Shown piece after piece: positions 22,088 to 30,077 of a stretch of DNA of 35,497 bases. Positions within the stretch are counted from its first letter, which is position 1; the number at the start of each line of letters is the position of its first letter. This DNA comes from Candidatus Daviesbacteria bacterium RIFCSPHIGHO2_12_FULL_37_16 (GTDB taxonomy: Bacteria > Patescibacteriota > Microgenomatia > Daviesbacterales > UBA10151). The notes beneath the pieces are model-generated. The model worked only from the letters and a program-made list of their open reading frames with translations. It was not told where the DNA came from and searched no databases. A program made the position numbers and the translations under genes. The stretch covers positions 9,339-44,835 of the forward strand of contig MFDF01000004.1 in the NCBI GenBank assembly GCA_001776785.1. The letters are read 5' to 3'.

Positions 22088-22997
22088 TGTACAAGAGGCG
22101 AGAACGTATTCACCGCGACCTGCTGATTCGCGATTACTAGCAATTCCGACTTCATGGGGGCGAATTGCAGCCCCCAATCTGAACTGAGGCGAAATTTCAG
22201 AGATTTGCTTCCTGTTACCAGGTTGCAGCTCGTTGTTTTTCGCCATTGTAGGGTGTTTGTAGCCCAGGGTGTAAGAGCCGTGCTGACTTGACGTCATCCG
22301 CTCCTTCCTTCCTAAAAATTAGGACTGTCCCGTATGAACTATTTAACATACGGCGCGGGTTTCGTTCGTTTGCCCACTTAAGGGGACAGCTCACGCCACG
22401 AACTTACGACAGCCATGCAGCATCTGTGTAGAACCCTCGAAGGAGGCCTACTTTCATAGGCTTAGCATCTACATGTCAAACCCTGGTGAGGTTTTTCGCT
22501 TTGTATCGAATTAAACAACACGCTCCACTGCTTGTGCGCCTCCCCGTCAATTCCTTTGAGTTTTAATCTTGCGATCGTACTCCCCAGGCGGGATGCTTAA
22601 CGGGTTACCTTGCGTCACCCAAAAAAATCGGGTAACTAGCATCCATCGTTTACGGCTTGGACTACGCAGGTCTCTAATCTGCTTCGCTCCCCAAGCTTTC
22701 GTGCCTCAGCGTCATGGGTTTCCCAGGTACCTGCCTACGCCTTTGGTGTTCCAGATCATATCAACGCATTTCACTGCTACACGATCTGTTCCAGTACCCT
22801 CTTAAACCATCAAGTTTACTCATTTCTTGCCCGAAACTATGGTTAGGCCATAGCCTTTCAAACAAGATGCAGTAAACCGCCTACGCAACACTTTACGCCC
22901 AATGAATCCGGATAACGCTTGCACCCTACGTATTACCGAGGCTTCTGGCACGTAGTTAGCAGGTGCTTATTCGCAAGGTACCGTCATAATCTTCCCT

Positions 22998-23028
<31 letters not shown>

Positions 23029-23362
23029 AATCCTCCACGCGGCGTCGCTCGGTCAGGCTTTCGCCCATTGCCGAAGATTCCCAGTTGCTGCCATCCGTAG
23101 ATGTATAGGCCGTGTCTCAGTCCTATTGTGGCTGACCATCCTCTCAGACCAGCTACCCGTCGTTGCCTTGGTAGGCCATTACCCCACCAACAAGCTGATA
23201 GGACGCAGGCTCATCTTAAAGCGATAAATCTTTAATCTTGCGATCACATACAGTATTACCCAACCTTTCGGCTGGCTATCCTATACTTTAAGGTAGATTC
23301 CCACGTATTCCTCACCCGTCCGCCGGTTGCGCATTACTGCGCCCCCTTGACTTGCATGCTTA

Positions 23363-23405
<43 letters not shown>

Positions 23406-23429
23406 AGATAAAGAATGTCTACCGCTTTC

Positions 23430-23480
23430 AGACTACCGACTACCGCAGTTGCGGAAGACGGAAGACTGTAGACTGTAAGC
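23430..23480. repeat. GACTACCGACTAC words in the 16S leader
   Basis: Hairpin-forming words (GACTACCGACTACCGCAG and GGAAGACTGTAGACTGTAAG) just upstream of mature 16S. The same family, with words in another order, occupies the N-terminal codons of the SpoU gene at 32965-33030. Confidence 0.65.
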
Positions 23481-23623
23481 ATTCTTAAAATCCTGAACAG
23501 AAATTACGCTAACTTTTTACTAAAAAAATTTGCGAATTCATTGTTTTTGGAATTGACCCCACTATGCATAAATGCTTCGCGGGGTAAACAAGGAGACATT
23601 TTATTCAAATGCTCTTGTATTTT

Positions 23624-23637
23624 TTCCCACCACTTTT
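23624..23637 (-). promoter_or_regulatory. 16S processing stalk, 5' arm
   Basis: AAAAGTGGTGGGAA on the minus strand pairs perfectly with 20223-20236 across the whole 16S precursor. Confidence 0.8.
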
Positions 23638-23662
23638 CCGGGTTCAAATTACTCAATTCAGA

Positions 23663-23700
23663 GCAATAAAAAACCGAAGAGTGATGTTTATTCTTCGGTT
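23663..23700 (-). terminator. Terminator-like hairpin in the 16S leader
   Basis: On the minus strand AACCGAAGA..TCTTCGGTT is followed by TTTTTTATTGC. It lies between the 16S promoter (23939-23968) and the 16S gene. It could be an attenuator, the real end of a read-through transcript from the Crp-like gene, or be overridden by antitermination (TGCTCTGAA downstream resembles a boxA). Confidence 0.65.
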
Positions 23701-23721
23701 GTTAAGGTGCATTAATAGTTA

Positions 23722-23890
23722 TGTGTACGCTACGCTTGTAGTTATTAGTTCCTCGATTTCTTGCGATTTCTATGAACTATGAACTCATAACTAATAACAT
23801 ATTCAACTGTTGAGTAGTTTTCTTTTACAGCTTTCAGACTTCAGCTATCAGCTTTCAGACAAATGTCTGACGACTGATGACTTAGTACTG
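23722..23890. repeat. Two word-repeat hairpins in the 16S leader
   Basis: 23722-23800 carries GTTATTAGTT and, inverted, AACTATGAACTCATAACTAA words. 23822-23885 carries TCAGCTATCAGCTTTCAGAC and its partial inverse GTCTGACGACTGATGAC. Each tract folds on itself. No gene is present in the 260 bp between the promoter and the terminator-like hairpin. Confidence 0.6.
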
Positions 23891-23938
23891 AAGACTTTCT
23901 TTGAACTTTCTCCAGTCTGTCTTTTTGAGACAATAGCT

Positions 23939-23968
23939 ATTCTAACCTATTCGCAGAGGCTGTGTCAA
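23939..23968 (-). promoter_or_regulatory. 16S rRNA promoter
   Basis: TTGACA (23963-23968), 18 bp, TAGAAT (23939-23944) on the minus strand. GGTTGACA-CAGCCTCT nearly matches the 23S-unit promoter, and here too the -35 overlaps the TGA stop of the upstream gene. Confidence 0.8.
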
Positions 23969-24663
23969 CCAAGCTTAACTTTAGCAGAAGAAGAATTTAG
24001 CATTGCAGCATGTTTTACCTTAGGAAGGCTGCAAACAGTTAGCTGCCTGCCGGTGTGGGTTATTATCCCCTCACGCTCAAGCTTTTTCATTTCAATTGAG
24101 ACTGTTTCCCTGGTTAAGCCTGTAAGTGAGGCAATATCTTTATGGGTTAAGGGAAGTGGAATATGGATTGAATTGTCTTCCTGCTTTTTGCCAAACCTTT
24201 GGGCTGAAAGAGACAGGACCATAGCTACCTTATTATATGCATTACCAAAAACCAGATGCTCCATTCTCTCCAGCAGACCTTCAAATCTTAGTAAAATCCT
24301 GGAAGTTAACTCATAGGCTAAGTCTACATTCTCTTTTAAGAAAGCTAAGAACTCTTTTCTGGGTGCAATACCAAGTTCAGTATTTGTCAGGGCTTCCAGG
24401 TAATATATATTAGGGGTCTGGTTGATTGTCCACATAAAAGGAAAGAAGTCATTGGGCTTATAAATAATCATGGTCAGATCCTCTCCTTCCTGAGAGACTG
24501 AGTAGAGCCTTGTATAGCCACGCTTTAAAAAGTAAACTCCGGGAGGAACTTGCCCCGGACTTAAAATAATGTCACCTCTTTTATAATTTACAGTTTTAAA
24601 TTGTGAATAAAAGCTAAATAGTTTTTTGAATGAATCTTCGGCCATAATCTTAGCCTTAAACAT
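23965..24663 (-). CDS. Crp/Fnr-family transcription regulator
   Basis: 232 residues. An N-terminal cyclic-nucleotide-binding-like beta barrel (about 20-120, KRGDIILSPGQVPPGVYFLKRGYTRLY) is followed by the long dimer helix (about 125-150) and a C-terminal winged helix with recognition segment SLTGLTRETVSIEMKKLEREG (about 175-198). It lacks the Fnr-type N-terminal cysteine cluster, and the cAMP-binding R/E motif is not evident, so the ligand is unknown. A start at MAEDS, six codons in, is possible. A TATTAT box lies five bases upstream of the first ATG. A dyad (TTGTGAATATTATGAATAA) there could be an autoregulatory site. Confidence 0.9.
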   Translation of the reverse strand: MFKAKIMAEDSFKKLFSFYSQFKTVNYKRGDIILSPGQVPPGVYFLKRGYTRLYSVSQEGEDLTMIIYKPNDFFPFMWTINQTPNIYYLEALTNTELGIAPRKEFLAFLKENVDLAYELTSRILLRFEGLLERMEHLVFGNAYNKVAMVLSLSAQRFGKKQEDNSIHIPLPLTHKDIASLTGLTRETVSIEMKKLEREGIITHTGRQLTVCSLPKVKHAAMLNSSSAKVKLG

Positions 24664-24789
24664 TATTCATAATATTCACAATTTATAGTTACCTCTTGAT
24701 TTTACCACAGCATTACTTTGAAGGTAATGCTTTGTAATTTAAATTACTGAATATTAACAAAAATATGCTTAATATCAACAGGTAAACTT

Positions 24790-25146
24790 ATGCAAGTATC
24801 AATTTTAACATCAGACAATAATATGTTTGACAAATTTAAAGACAATTTATTGCGCCAACAAGACCAGGTTGAAGCTAAAATAGCCTCAATTGATCTTGAA
24901 GAATCATCAATTGATGATTCTATACCTGAATCATCAGAATTAGGTACAGCTTCATGGCAGGAAGATGTAAGAACTTCCAGACAAGCTGTGAAGGGTGAGC
25001 TTTTAAGGCTGTCCAAGCAGATTAAAAATTCAATTTCAAAAATGAATTCCGGGACTTATGGCAAATGTGAGAAGTGCAAAAAACAGATTGAATTATCAAG
25101 ACTTACACTTCTGCCAACTGCTACCCTCTGCATAGCCTGCATGTAG
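24790..25146 (+). CDS. DksA/TraR-type zinc-finger protein
   Basis: 118 residues: an acidic coiled-coil N-terminal part (about 10-85) and a C-terminal C4 zinc finger with C93, C96, C114, C117 (YGKCEKC...CIACM). This is the plan of short DksA/TraR proteins that enter the RNA polymerase secondary channel and adjust rRNA and stress transcription. A coiled-coil-tip acidic motif is plausible at DLEESSIDDS. It lies upstream of prs on the same strand but is separated by its own promoter. AGGT seven bases before the ATG is a weak ribosome site. Its role in rRNA control is inference. Confidence 0.88.
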   Translation: MQVSILTSDNNMFDKFKDNLLRQQDQVEAKIASIDLEESSIDDSIPESSELGTASWQEDVRTSRQAVKGELLRLSKQIKNSISKMNSGTYGKCEKCKKQIELSRLTLLPTATLCIACM

Positions 25147-25156
25147 CAGATACTAT

Positions 25157-25185
25157 TTGACTTTTCTAAACACTCTGAATAAACT
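25157..25185 (+). promoter_or_regulatory. Promoter of prs
   Basis: TTGACT (25157-25162), 17 bp, TAAACT (25180-25185). The leader is about 14 bases long with no Shine-Dalgarno. Confidence 0.55.
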
Positions 25186-25205
25186 CATTACTAATCCCAT
25201 AAGCT

Positions 25206-26165
25206 ATGGCTTCACAGATAGATTATGTTTTACTCTCTGGCACTGCTAATCCTCAATTATCTTTCCAGGTTGGGAAAATTTTAAAAACAAAAGTTTATGA
25301 GCCTGTTACCAGGTTTGCAGACGGAGAAGTCAGGATCCAAATCCCTGTCAACATAAGAAGAAGGAGTGTGATTATTATCCAGCCTACCTGCCCGCCCCAG
25401 GTTGACCAGAGCATAATGGAGCTTATTTTAATGATTGATGCTGCCAAGAGGGCATCTGCATCTGAGATAATTGCCATCATTCCATATTTTGGATATGCCA
25501 GGCAAGACAGGAAGGATCGGCCAAGGGTCCCTATCTCTTCATCTGTTGTAGCAAGACTTATAGAGCATGCAGGGGCAAACAGGATCTGCACCGTAGATAT
25601 CCATTCTGACCAGGAACAGGGTTTTGTATCTACTCCCTGGGATAATTTGTATGCAAGTTTTTGCCTGGTCCCTAAGATTAAGAAATTAAAACTTAAGAAT
25701 TTAGTAGTTGCTTCCCCTGATAAAGGAGGGGTTCCTATGGCAACTGCTTTTGCTAAAAGGTTAAAAGCAACCGGGCTGGCCATAGTTTATAAAGAAAGGG
25801 ATGTGCATTTAAATGATTCAGCAGCGTCTCTGGATATGATTGGGGATGTAAAAGGAAAAACAGTTTTAATGGTTGATGATTTAGTTTCTACAGCAAGTAC
25901 GCTTTGCAATGGCGCAGATTTAATTAAATTAAGGGGAGCAAAAAATATTCTTGCTGCAATTACCCATGGAATTTTTTCCCAGGATGCACTGGAGAGGATT
26001 GCCTCCTCCCCTATTGATAAATTATTTATAACAAATACTGTTCCTCAAAGAGAAGAGGTTTTAAAAAGCAAAAAAATAGAAATAGTTTCAGTTGCTCCAC
26101 TGATTGCAGAAGCCATAAAAAGGATAGAAACTGGTGAATCTATTTCTGAAAAATTAATCCTTTAA
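25206..26165 (+). CDS. prs: Ribose-phosphate pyrophosphokinase
   Basis: Cytoplasmic enzyme making PRPP from ribose 5-phosphate and ATP for nucleotide synthesis. FADGEVRIQI, PYFGYARQDRKDRPR, the TVDIHSDQEQGF metal/ATP loop (usually DLHxxQIQGFF) and the PRPP loop VLMVDDLVSTAST are present. 319 residues is standard. Its last 13 codons, TGESISEKLIL-stop, lie in a 40-bp segment that recurs at 28001-28040, on the other side of a two-gene cassette. Before that insertion the gene probably met the minus-strand gene now at 28027-29349 tail to tail. Confidence 0.96.
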   Translation: MASQIDYVLLSGTANPQLSFQVGKILKTKVYEPVTRFADGEVRIQIPVNIRRRSVIIIQPTCPPQVDQSIMELILMIDAAKRASASEIIAIIPYFGYARQDRKDRPRVPISSSVVARLIEHAGANRICTVDIHSDQEQGFVSTPWDNLYASFCLVPKIKKLKLKNLVVASPDKGGVPMATAFAKRLKATGLAIVYKERDVHLNDSAASLDMIGDVKGKTVLMVDDLVSTASTLCNGADLIKLRGAKNILAAITHGIFSQDALERIASSPIDKLFITNTVPQREEVLKSKKIEIVSVAPLIAEAIKRIETGESISEKLIL

Positions 26166-26167
26166 CA
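26128..26167. repeat. Direct repeat, left copy, at the prs 3' end
   Basis: 40 bp including the prs stop codon, matching 28001-28040 at 39 of 40 positions. The cassette's asnB-like gene ends 10 bp to its right. Confidence 0.9.
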
Positions 26168-26176
26168 CTTCTATTT

Positions 26177-27289
26177 TTATTGGCTCCTTCTATATTGATT
26201 TTCAGGATAGCTTTTTTGAAATAAGAAGCGATTTTCTTGATTTACAGGATACCCTCCACAAGTTTGACAATGATGTCTATTTTCTAAAACTCCTCCTCCA
26301 CACCAAGAGCAAGAATATTGACCAATTTCTGGGGGTTGTGGTTCTAAGCCTAATTCTTTATAAATTAAGTACAACTTACCATGATATTTGCTCCAAAAAC
26401 TTTTACCGCTTCTTCTCATTTCCCTTATCTCTTGTCTGGTTACCGACTCTTCAAGGATAGATTCCATAATATCAGTCCCTGACCCAAATTCAAGATCAGT
26501 TTTAGTTCTCCAAACAATTTCATTAGGGAGTAATCCATAGGCTGAGACGCGAAGGATGATTTTCCCCCAGGTGTTCAATCTAGATAATTCTGGGTTTAAT
26601 AATTGGGCATAATCACCGGGTCTTCCAAGCTCTAATGGCCTAATAAGGTCTGATCTCTGCATTTTTTGTGCTGAATCTAGGACTTCTTGATAAAGATACG
26701 GATAAGTTATTTGTAAACCCATTGACCTGGCAATTCTCGAAGAGGATAATCTAATATTTGGAATTAAATCTCTAACCCATTGTTCGAGATTTAAATTCGG
26801 CTGATGCAAATAGCTATATCCTGCAAACAACCCATCGGCTGCATCACCAGTCCTAACAATTCTATGACCTAATGACGCCGAATAACGTAAACCCTCATAA
26901 ATTGGAATATCATTTTTAACAGCTGGATCATAACTTCCTGTTAATCTAATAACTTCTCTTATATCGTCTAAAGCGCGGGCTTGATTAATCTCGACAGAAT
27001 ACCATGGGGTACCAAGATATTCGGTTACCTGCTGAGCATGTCTTAAATCACTTCCATGACCTTCTAATACTACAGTAATTGCAGGAATTTTTGGATCAAT
27101 GGCAGCTAGAATTGACGAATCTACCCCACCTGAAAGTAAGAGTGAATCAGCGGGGTTAGTTGTAATAGCACTTCTTAAGGCATAGCGTAATTGCTGAGCC
27201 TTATCTGCTAATTCTCCATGTACAATAATTATACCTCTATCTATTGGAAACATAGAAGATATAATAACATTTAAAACTATGGGATTCAA
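26177..27289 (-). CDS. AsnB-like PP-loop ATPase with C-terminal zinc ribbon
   Basis: 370 residues homologous to the synthetase domain of asparagine synthase B: PP-loop LLSGGVDSS (51-59), TGDAADGLFAGYSY (family G-x-GADELF-GY), and ELGRPGDYAQLLNPELSRLNTWGKI. The N-terminal glutaminase domain and its Cys are absent, so ammonia or another amine donor, or another adenylation chemistry, is likely. The C-terminus adds a zinc ribbon (C327, C330, C341, C344), which is not typical of AsnB and may bind a carrier or nucleic acid. The start could be the Met at residue 13. It is cassette cargo, flanked by the prs direct repeats and divergent from the 27582 gene. Substrate unknown. Confidence 0.8.
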   Translation of the reverse strand: MNPIVLNVIISSMFPIDRGIIIVHGELADKAQQLRYALRSAITTNPADSLLLSGGVDSSILAAIDPKIPAITVVLEGHGSDLRHAQQVTEYLGTPWYSVEINQARALDDIREVIRLTGSYDPAVKNDIPIYEGLRYSASLGHRIVRTGDAADGLFAGYSYLHQPNLNLEQWVRDLIPNIRLSSSRIARSMGLQITYPYLYQEVLDSAQKMQRSDLIRPLELGRPGDYAQLLNPELSRLNTWGKIILRVSAYGLLPNEIVWRTKTDLEFGSGTDIMESILEESVTRQEIREMRRSGKSFWSKYHGKLYLIYKELGLEPQPPEIGQYSCSWCGGGVLENRHHCQTCGGYPVNQENRFLFQKSYPENQYRRSQ

Positions 27290-27310
27290 TCTAAAAGTTA
27301 ATAATGTACT

Positions 27311-27493
27311 CTATATGGGTTTTTTAAACCTAAACCTATACCCGACACTTCTTATTACGTCAATTGTTTCTGTAGGACTAGGCAATCCTCTCTCTTTAAA
27401 TAGTTGTATTATAGATTTACCTTCAGGATGTGCCTCTTTGGTTGAGATTTCATTTTGTTTTCCTAAAACCCTAATAGATTCCTTTTCTGGCAT
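27311..27493 (-). CDS. Small protein resembling the end of a winged-helix domain
   Basis: 60 residues. The C-terminal part (LPSPTETIDVIRSVGYRFRF) resembles the last strand-hairpin of OmpR-type DNA-binding domains (usually V-R-G-x-GYRF). The rest is too short for a complete domain, so this is either a relic or a small regulator. It is 21 bp upstream of the asnB-like start on the same strand. No ribosome site is visible. Low confidence that it is expressed. Confidence 0.4.
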   Translation of the reverse strand: MPEKESIRVLGKQNEISTKEAHPEGKSIIQLFKERGLPSPTETIDVIRSVGYRFRFKKPI

Positions 27494-27562
27494 AGTTTTA
27501 TGATAATTAACTTTATTATTATACTACTTATACTCAAATTATACTCAAACTTTACCTTTTAG

Positions 27563-27571
27563 TGCTATAAT
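27563..27571 (+). promoter_or_regulatory. Extended -10 of the 27582 gene
   Basis: TGCTATAAT ends ten bases before the ATG. There is no good -35. The transcript would have almost no leader. Confidence 0.6.
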
Positions 27572-27581
27572 TAAGGACCCA

Positions 27582-28001
27582 ATGGCAGAGAATGTCTTAA
27601 ATATAAGAAGCAATGAAAGGTTCTTAACCTCTTTAAGAATCGTTATACCTTTTTTAGCCCAAGTTCCTGATCCTATATATTATCAGCTTGATAGCTCACA
27701 ATTTGTTCTCCCTAAAGGTAATATCGCAAGGTTAAGAGTAATGTTAGAAGATGAAATTGGACATTTTGTCATGACTTATAGAGCAGATACATTTAATTTG
27801 ACAATTCCTTTAGAAAGACATTTATGCGCAGTCCTGGCAGGAGCTGAGTTAACTGCTGAACAAATAACCCTTCTTCAACATTATGAAGCGAGGACGAAAC
27901 CTAACGGGATAAGTCTAGTTGTTTATAAAAGACCGCTTGAACTAATAAATTCTAGAGAGAGCTGGCTTTTTGAGAATTATCAAAAAAGAGGATTACTTTA
28001 A
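27582..28001 (+). CDS. Hypothetical protein, 139 aa, cassette cargo
   Basis: I do not recognise it. It is a soluble alpha/beta protein with RLRVMLEDEIGHFVMTYRADTFNLTIPLER in the centre, a pattern of alternating charged and hydrophobic strands faintly reminiscent of CYTH-type tunnels. The match is too weak to name. It has no Cys. It is divergent from the asnB-like gene, and its TAA stop ends at the first base of the right-hand direct repeat, so it fills the cassette to the edge. An extended -10 lies ten bases upstream of the ATG. Confidence 0.65.
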   Translation: MAENVLNIRSNERFLTSLRIVIPFLAQVPDPIYYQLDSSQFVLPKGNIARLRVMLEDEIGHFVMTYRADTFNLTIPLERHLCAVLAGAELTAEQITLLQHYEARTKPNGISLVVYKRPLELINSRESWLFENYQKRGLL

Positions 28002-28040
28002 AACAGGTGAATCTATTTCTGAAAAATTAATCCTTTAACA
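28001..28040. repeat. Direct repeat, right copy
   Basis: A duplicate of the prs 3' end (39/40). On the minus strand the same bases supply the last codons and stop (LLKD-stop) of the 28027-29349 gene, so one 40-bp sequence serves two genes on opposite strands. Confidence 0.9.
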
Positions 28041-29349
28041 AAGGCTCTAGCAATAAATCCTGAGTATCTAAATGAAACTTAGGAGTAAATACTAGAGCTT
28101 GCTCGCCCATACCTGAATCTTCTTCATTAAGAGGACCTACTGGTGACTGTATGCTTTCTGAATTCTGCATAACTTGGTCATATTGTTCAATTATCCTTAC
28201 AGGTGCAGCTTTTGTGCTTAATTCTTCCTGAGCTATAACAATTTCTTCTTCAGCAAAAGAGCTGAAACCATGAATCTTTATTAACTCTTCCTGAGTAAGC
28301 TTTTCCCCCTCACCCCACATTCCTGGTCTATTATTATAATTAGATTTATGGATTGCATTTATGGCTTTTTCGGGATCTACAATTCCAGCTAACAATCCAA
28401 ACATAAATCCAACCCTTGAGCCATCCTCTTTGTGGCGCTTTCTTAAAAGGGAGCTCTTGGTTGCATCAGTTAAATCTACTTTGTCATGAACCATTTGAGT
28501 GTCTACAAGGGCACTGCCAGTCTCAGGGTCTTTAGTTGTTAACTTTCTAACCAGAGAAATTGCATCTAGTAATCTCTGCCTGGCTGTATCAGCATCAAAA
28601 ACAGGAGTAAATCTTGTTTCACTAAAATCTGACTCAGCTATTTTTCTTCGTAATACTCTTCTCCTTGTAAGAAGTTGTGTTTGAGGCTCTGGATTGATTA
28701 ATTGTGGTACTGTAACAACTTTTAAGCTTTCATTAGCAGAATTTTGGGGTTTTGTTTGCAGGGCATTCTGGGTTAAAGTTTCAGCTTGAGGAGCAGTCAT
28801 TAATTTTTGCTCAACCAACCTATCAAATCTGGCGCGAACAGTTTGAGCAAAAGCCATCTCAGAGGTCGAACGAGTTTGAGGCCTTAGGACTCTTATAACT
28901 GGCTTTACTTCAGCTTTAGGCTTTAGGGCTTCATTAACCTGCAGCCTTGGAGTTTCCAGTCTAGTGGTTGGTGAGGGTTGGTTAACTTTAAACATCCTAA
29001 CTTTTTGGGCTGGGTTATAGAAATCAGGTTTACCCAATTTAATATCAGAAGTATCAAGGCTTCTGAAATTTCCTAAATTAAAGCTTCTGCCTCTCTCTAG
29101 TGCTTGTTTAAAAATTTGGACTCTGGGATTTGGTCTTGATTCTATTGGAGGGTTGCCAATTTTAACCATGCCTCTTAATGGCTCCATTCTGGCTGGGCCC
29201 TCATTAACTATTGGAGATGGAGATAATCTTGTGAAATTAGGTGAAGAAAAACGACCTAGTATGCCCGGAGATCGGGCTGCTTCTGCCCCTCTTGATGGAC
29301 TGGTTAGTGCCGGTCCGGCTGATTTGATGGCTGCTCCTACTCTTTCCAT
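28027..29349 (-). CDS. Hypothetical protein, 440 aa, disordered N-terminal half
   Basis: Residues 1-240 are Pro/Ser/Arg/Gln-rich, basic and apparently disordered (APALTSPSRGAEAARS, RPNPRVQIFKQALERG). Residues about 245-390 look folded and helical (DADTARQRLLDAISLVRKLT, GSRVGFMFGLLAGIVDPEKAINAIHKS, KLTQEELIKIHGFSSFAEE). The acidic C-terminus ends in bases of the prs-type repeat. No signal peptide or membrane helix is present. A TATAAT box near 29390 and an AAAGG site before the ATG support the start. A CTGTAA-TC-TTACAG dyad (29368-29381) could be an operator. Family and role are unknown; a scaffold or nucleoid-associated protein is a guess. Confidence 0.65.
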   Translation of the reverse strand: MERVGAAIKSAGPALTSPSRGAEAARSPGILGRFSSPNFTRLSPSPIVNEGPARMEPLRGMVKIGNPPIESRPNPRVQIFKQALERGRSFNLGNFRSLDTSDIKLGKPDFYNPAQKVRMFKVNQPSPTTRLETPRLQVNEALKPKAEVKPVIRVLRPQTRSTSEMAFAQTVRARFDRLVEQKLMTAPQAETLTQNALQTKPQNSANESLKVVTVPQLINPEPQTQLLTRRRVLRRKIAESDFSETRFTPVFDADTARQRLLDAISLVRKLTTKDPETGSALVDTQMVHDKVDLTDATKSSLLRKRHKEDGSRVGFMFGLLAGIVDPEKAINAIHKSNYNNRPGMWGEGEKLTQEELIKIHGFSSFAEEEIVIAQEELSTKAAPVRIIEQYDQVMQNSESIQSPVGPLNEEDSGMGEQALVFTPKFHLDTQDLLLEPLLKD

Positions 29350-29434
29350 CGTCTAGCCTTTCTGTAACCTGTAAGATTACAGCTATATTATATGCCTATT
29401 TTAGTCTAAATGCAAATCTTATAGTATTTATCTT

Positions 29435-29535
29435 CTATATCTTTGAGGAATTTTCTAGCACTTGGTAAAGCACAATTCCTAAAGAAACCATGACATTTAA
29501 AGAGCTGTTTGTGCCATACATTGGGATTTCAATCC
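29435..29535 (-). pseudogene. Remnant of a SpoU methylase 3' end
   Basis: The minus strand encodes EIPMYGTNSSLNVMVSLGIV and LYQVLE, nearly identical to the end of the intact SpoU gene at 32504-33055, while the DNA differs at roughly one base in seven by eye. Nothing upstream of EIPMYG matches. It is thus a separated, diverged copy of the 3' end, left on the far side of the 29570-32451 cassette. Confidence 0.85.
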
Positions 29536-29557
29536 TTTTTTGGACTAGAAAATATGC

Positions 29558-29563
29558 TATTAT
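29558..29563 (+). promoter_or_regulatory. -10 box of the NUDIX gene
   Basis: TATTAT preceded by TGC (extended -10), six bases before the ATG at 29570. Same arrangement as for gap. Confidence 0.55.
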
Positions 29564-29569
29564 GTCAGC

Positions 29570-30073
29570 ATGAAAAAAGAACAAATTGCTTGTGAAACCC
29601 AGGATGGAAATATTAGCTGGGCAGACACTGATAATATTCAACTCCGAACAAGTGCTTACGGAATACTTGCTGATAATTCTGGGAGATTACTCGTAATACA
29701 GGCTCACCTGCCTCTTTGGGAATTTCCTGGAGGAACTCCTGAAAATGGAGAAACTATTAGTCAGGCTGTCGAAAGAGAATTTGAAGAAGAAACCGGTATA
29801 AAGATCAGGCCAAAGGAATTAATCCTTCTGCGGGAATCATTTTACCAGACTCCTGGCAAACAAGTTTATCATTCACTCCAACATTTTTTTATAGTAGAAA
29901 AAATAGGAGGAAACATTAATTTTTCTAAGGATAACTTGACACAGGCGACATGGAATGAGACTTTAGATCTATCCCAAGACAATATGAACAGAGGAGCATT
30001 CGAAGCTCTTAAAGCTTACCTCGAATATCCTCAAGGGAAATTTAGGTTTTTAAACCCAGCACAGAACGGCTAA
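29570..30073 (+). CDS. NUDIX hydrolase
   Basis: 167 residues, cytoplasmic pyrophosphohydrolase fold. The Nudix box is complete: GGTPENGETISQAVEREFEEETGI (about residues 59-82, matching GX5EX7REUXEEXGU), giving the Mg-binding Glu residues. The substrate (nucleoside diphosphate linked to X, or an oxidised nucleotide) cannot be read. It is the first gene of the cassette, four bp before a TTG-started P-loop kinase, so the two form an operon. The start is fixed by a TGC-TATTAT box six bases upstream. Confidence 0.88.
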   Translation: MKKEQIACETQDGNISWADTDNIQLRTSAYGILADNSGRLLVIQAHLPLWEFPGGTPENGETISQAVEREFEEETGIKIRPKELILLRESFYQTPGKQVYHSLQHFFIVEKIGGNINFSKDNLTQATWNETLDLSQDNMNRGAFEALKAYLEYPQGKFRFLNPAQNG

Positions 30074-30077
30074 GTCA

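Noticed and set aside
24700-24731. Inverted repeat AGCATTAC..GTAATGCT as a terminator
   Set aside because: It lies between divergent starts and lacks a T tract on either strand; an operator is possible but unsupported.
26128-28040. The prs direct repeat as an assembly artefact
   Set aside because: It cannot be excluded without reads, but the cargo stops abut the repeats exactly and the repeat completes a second gene on the other strand, which a random misjoin would not give.
29435-29641. Reading 29435-29641 as a complete small gene
   Set aside because: Only its last third matches SpoU; the start overlaps the NUDIX promoter and coding region. It is treated as a remnant.
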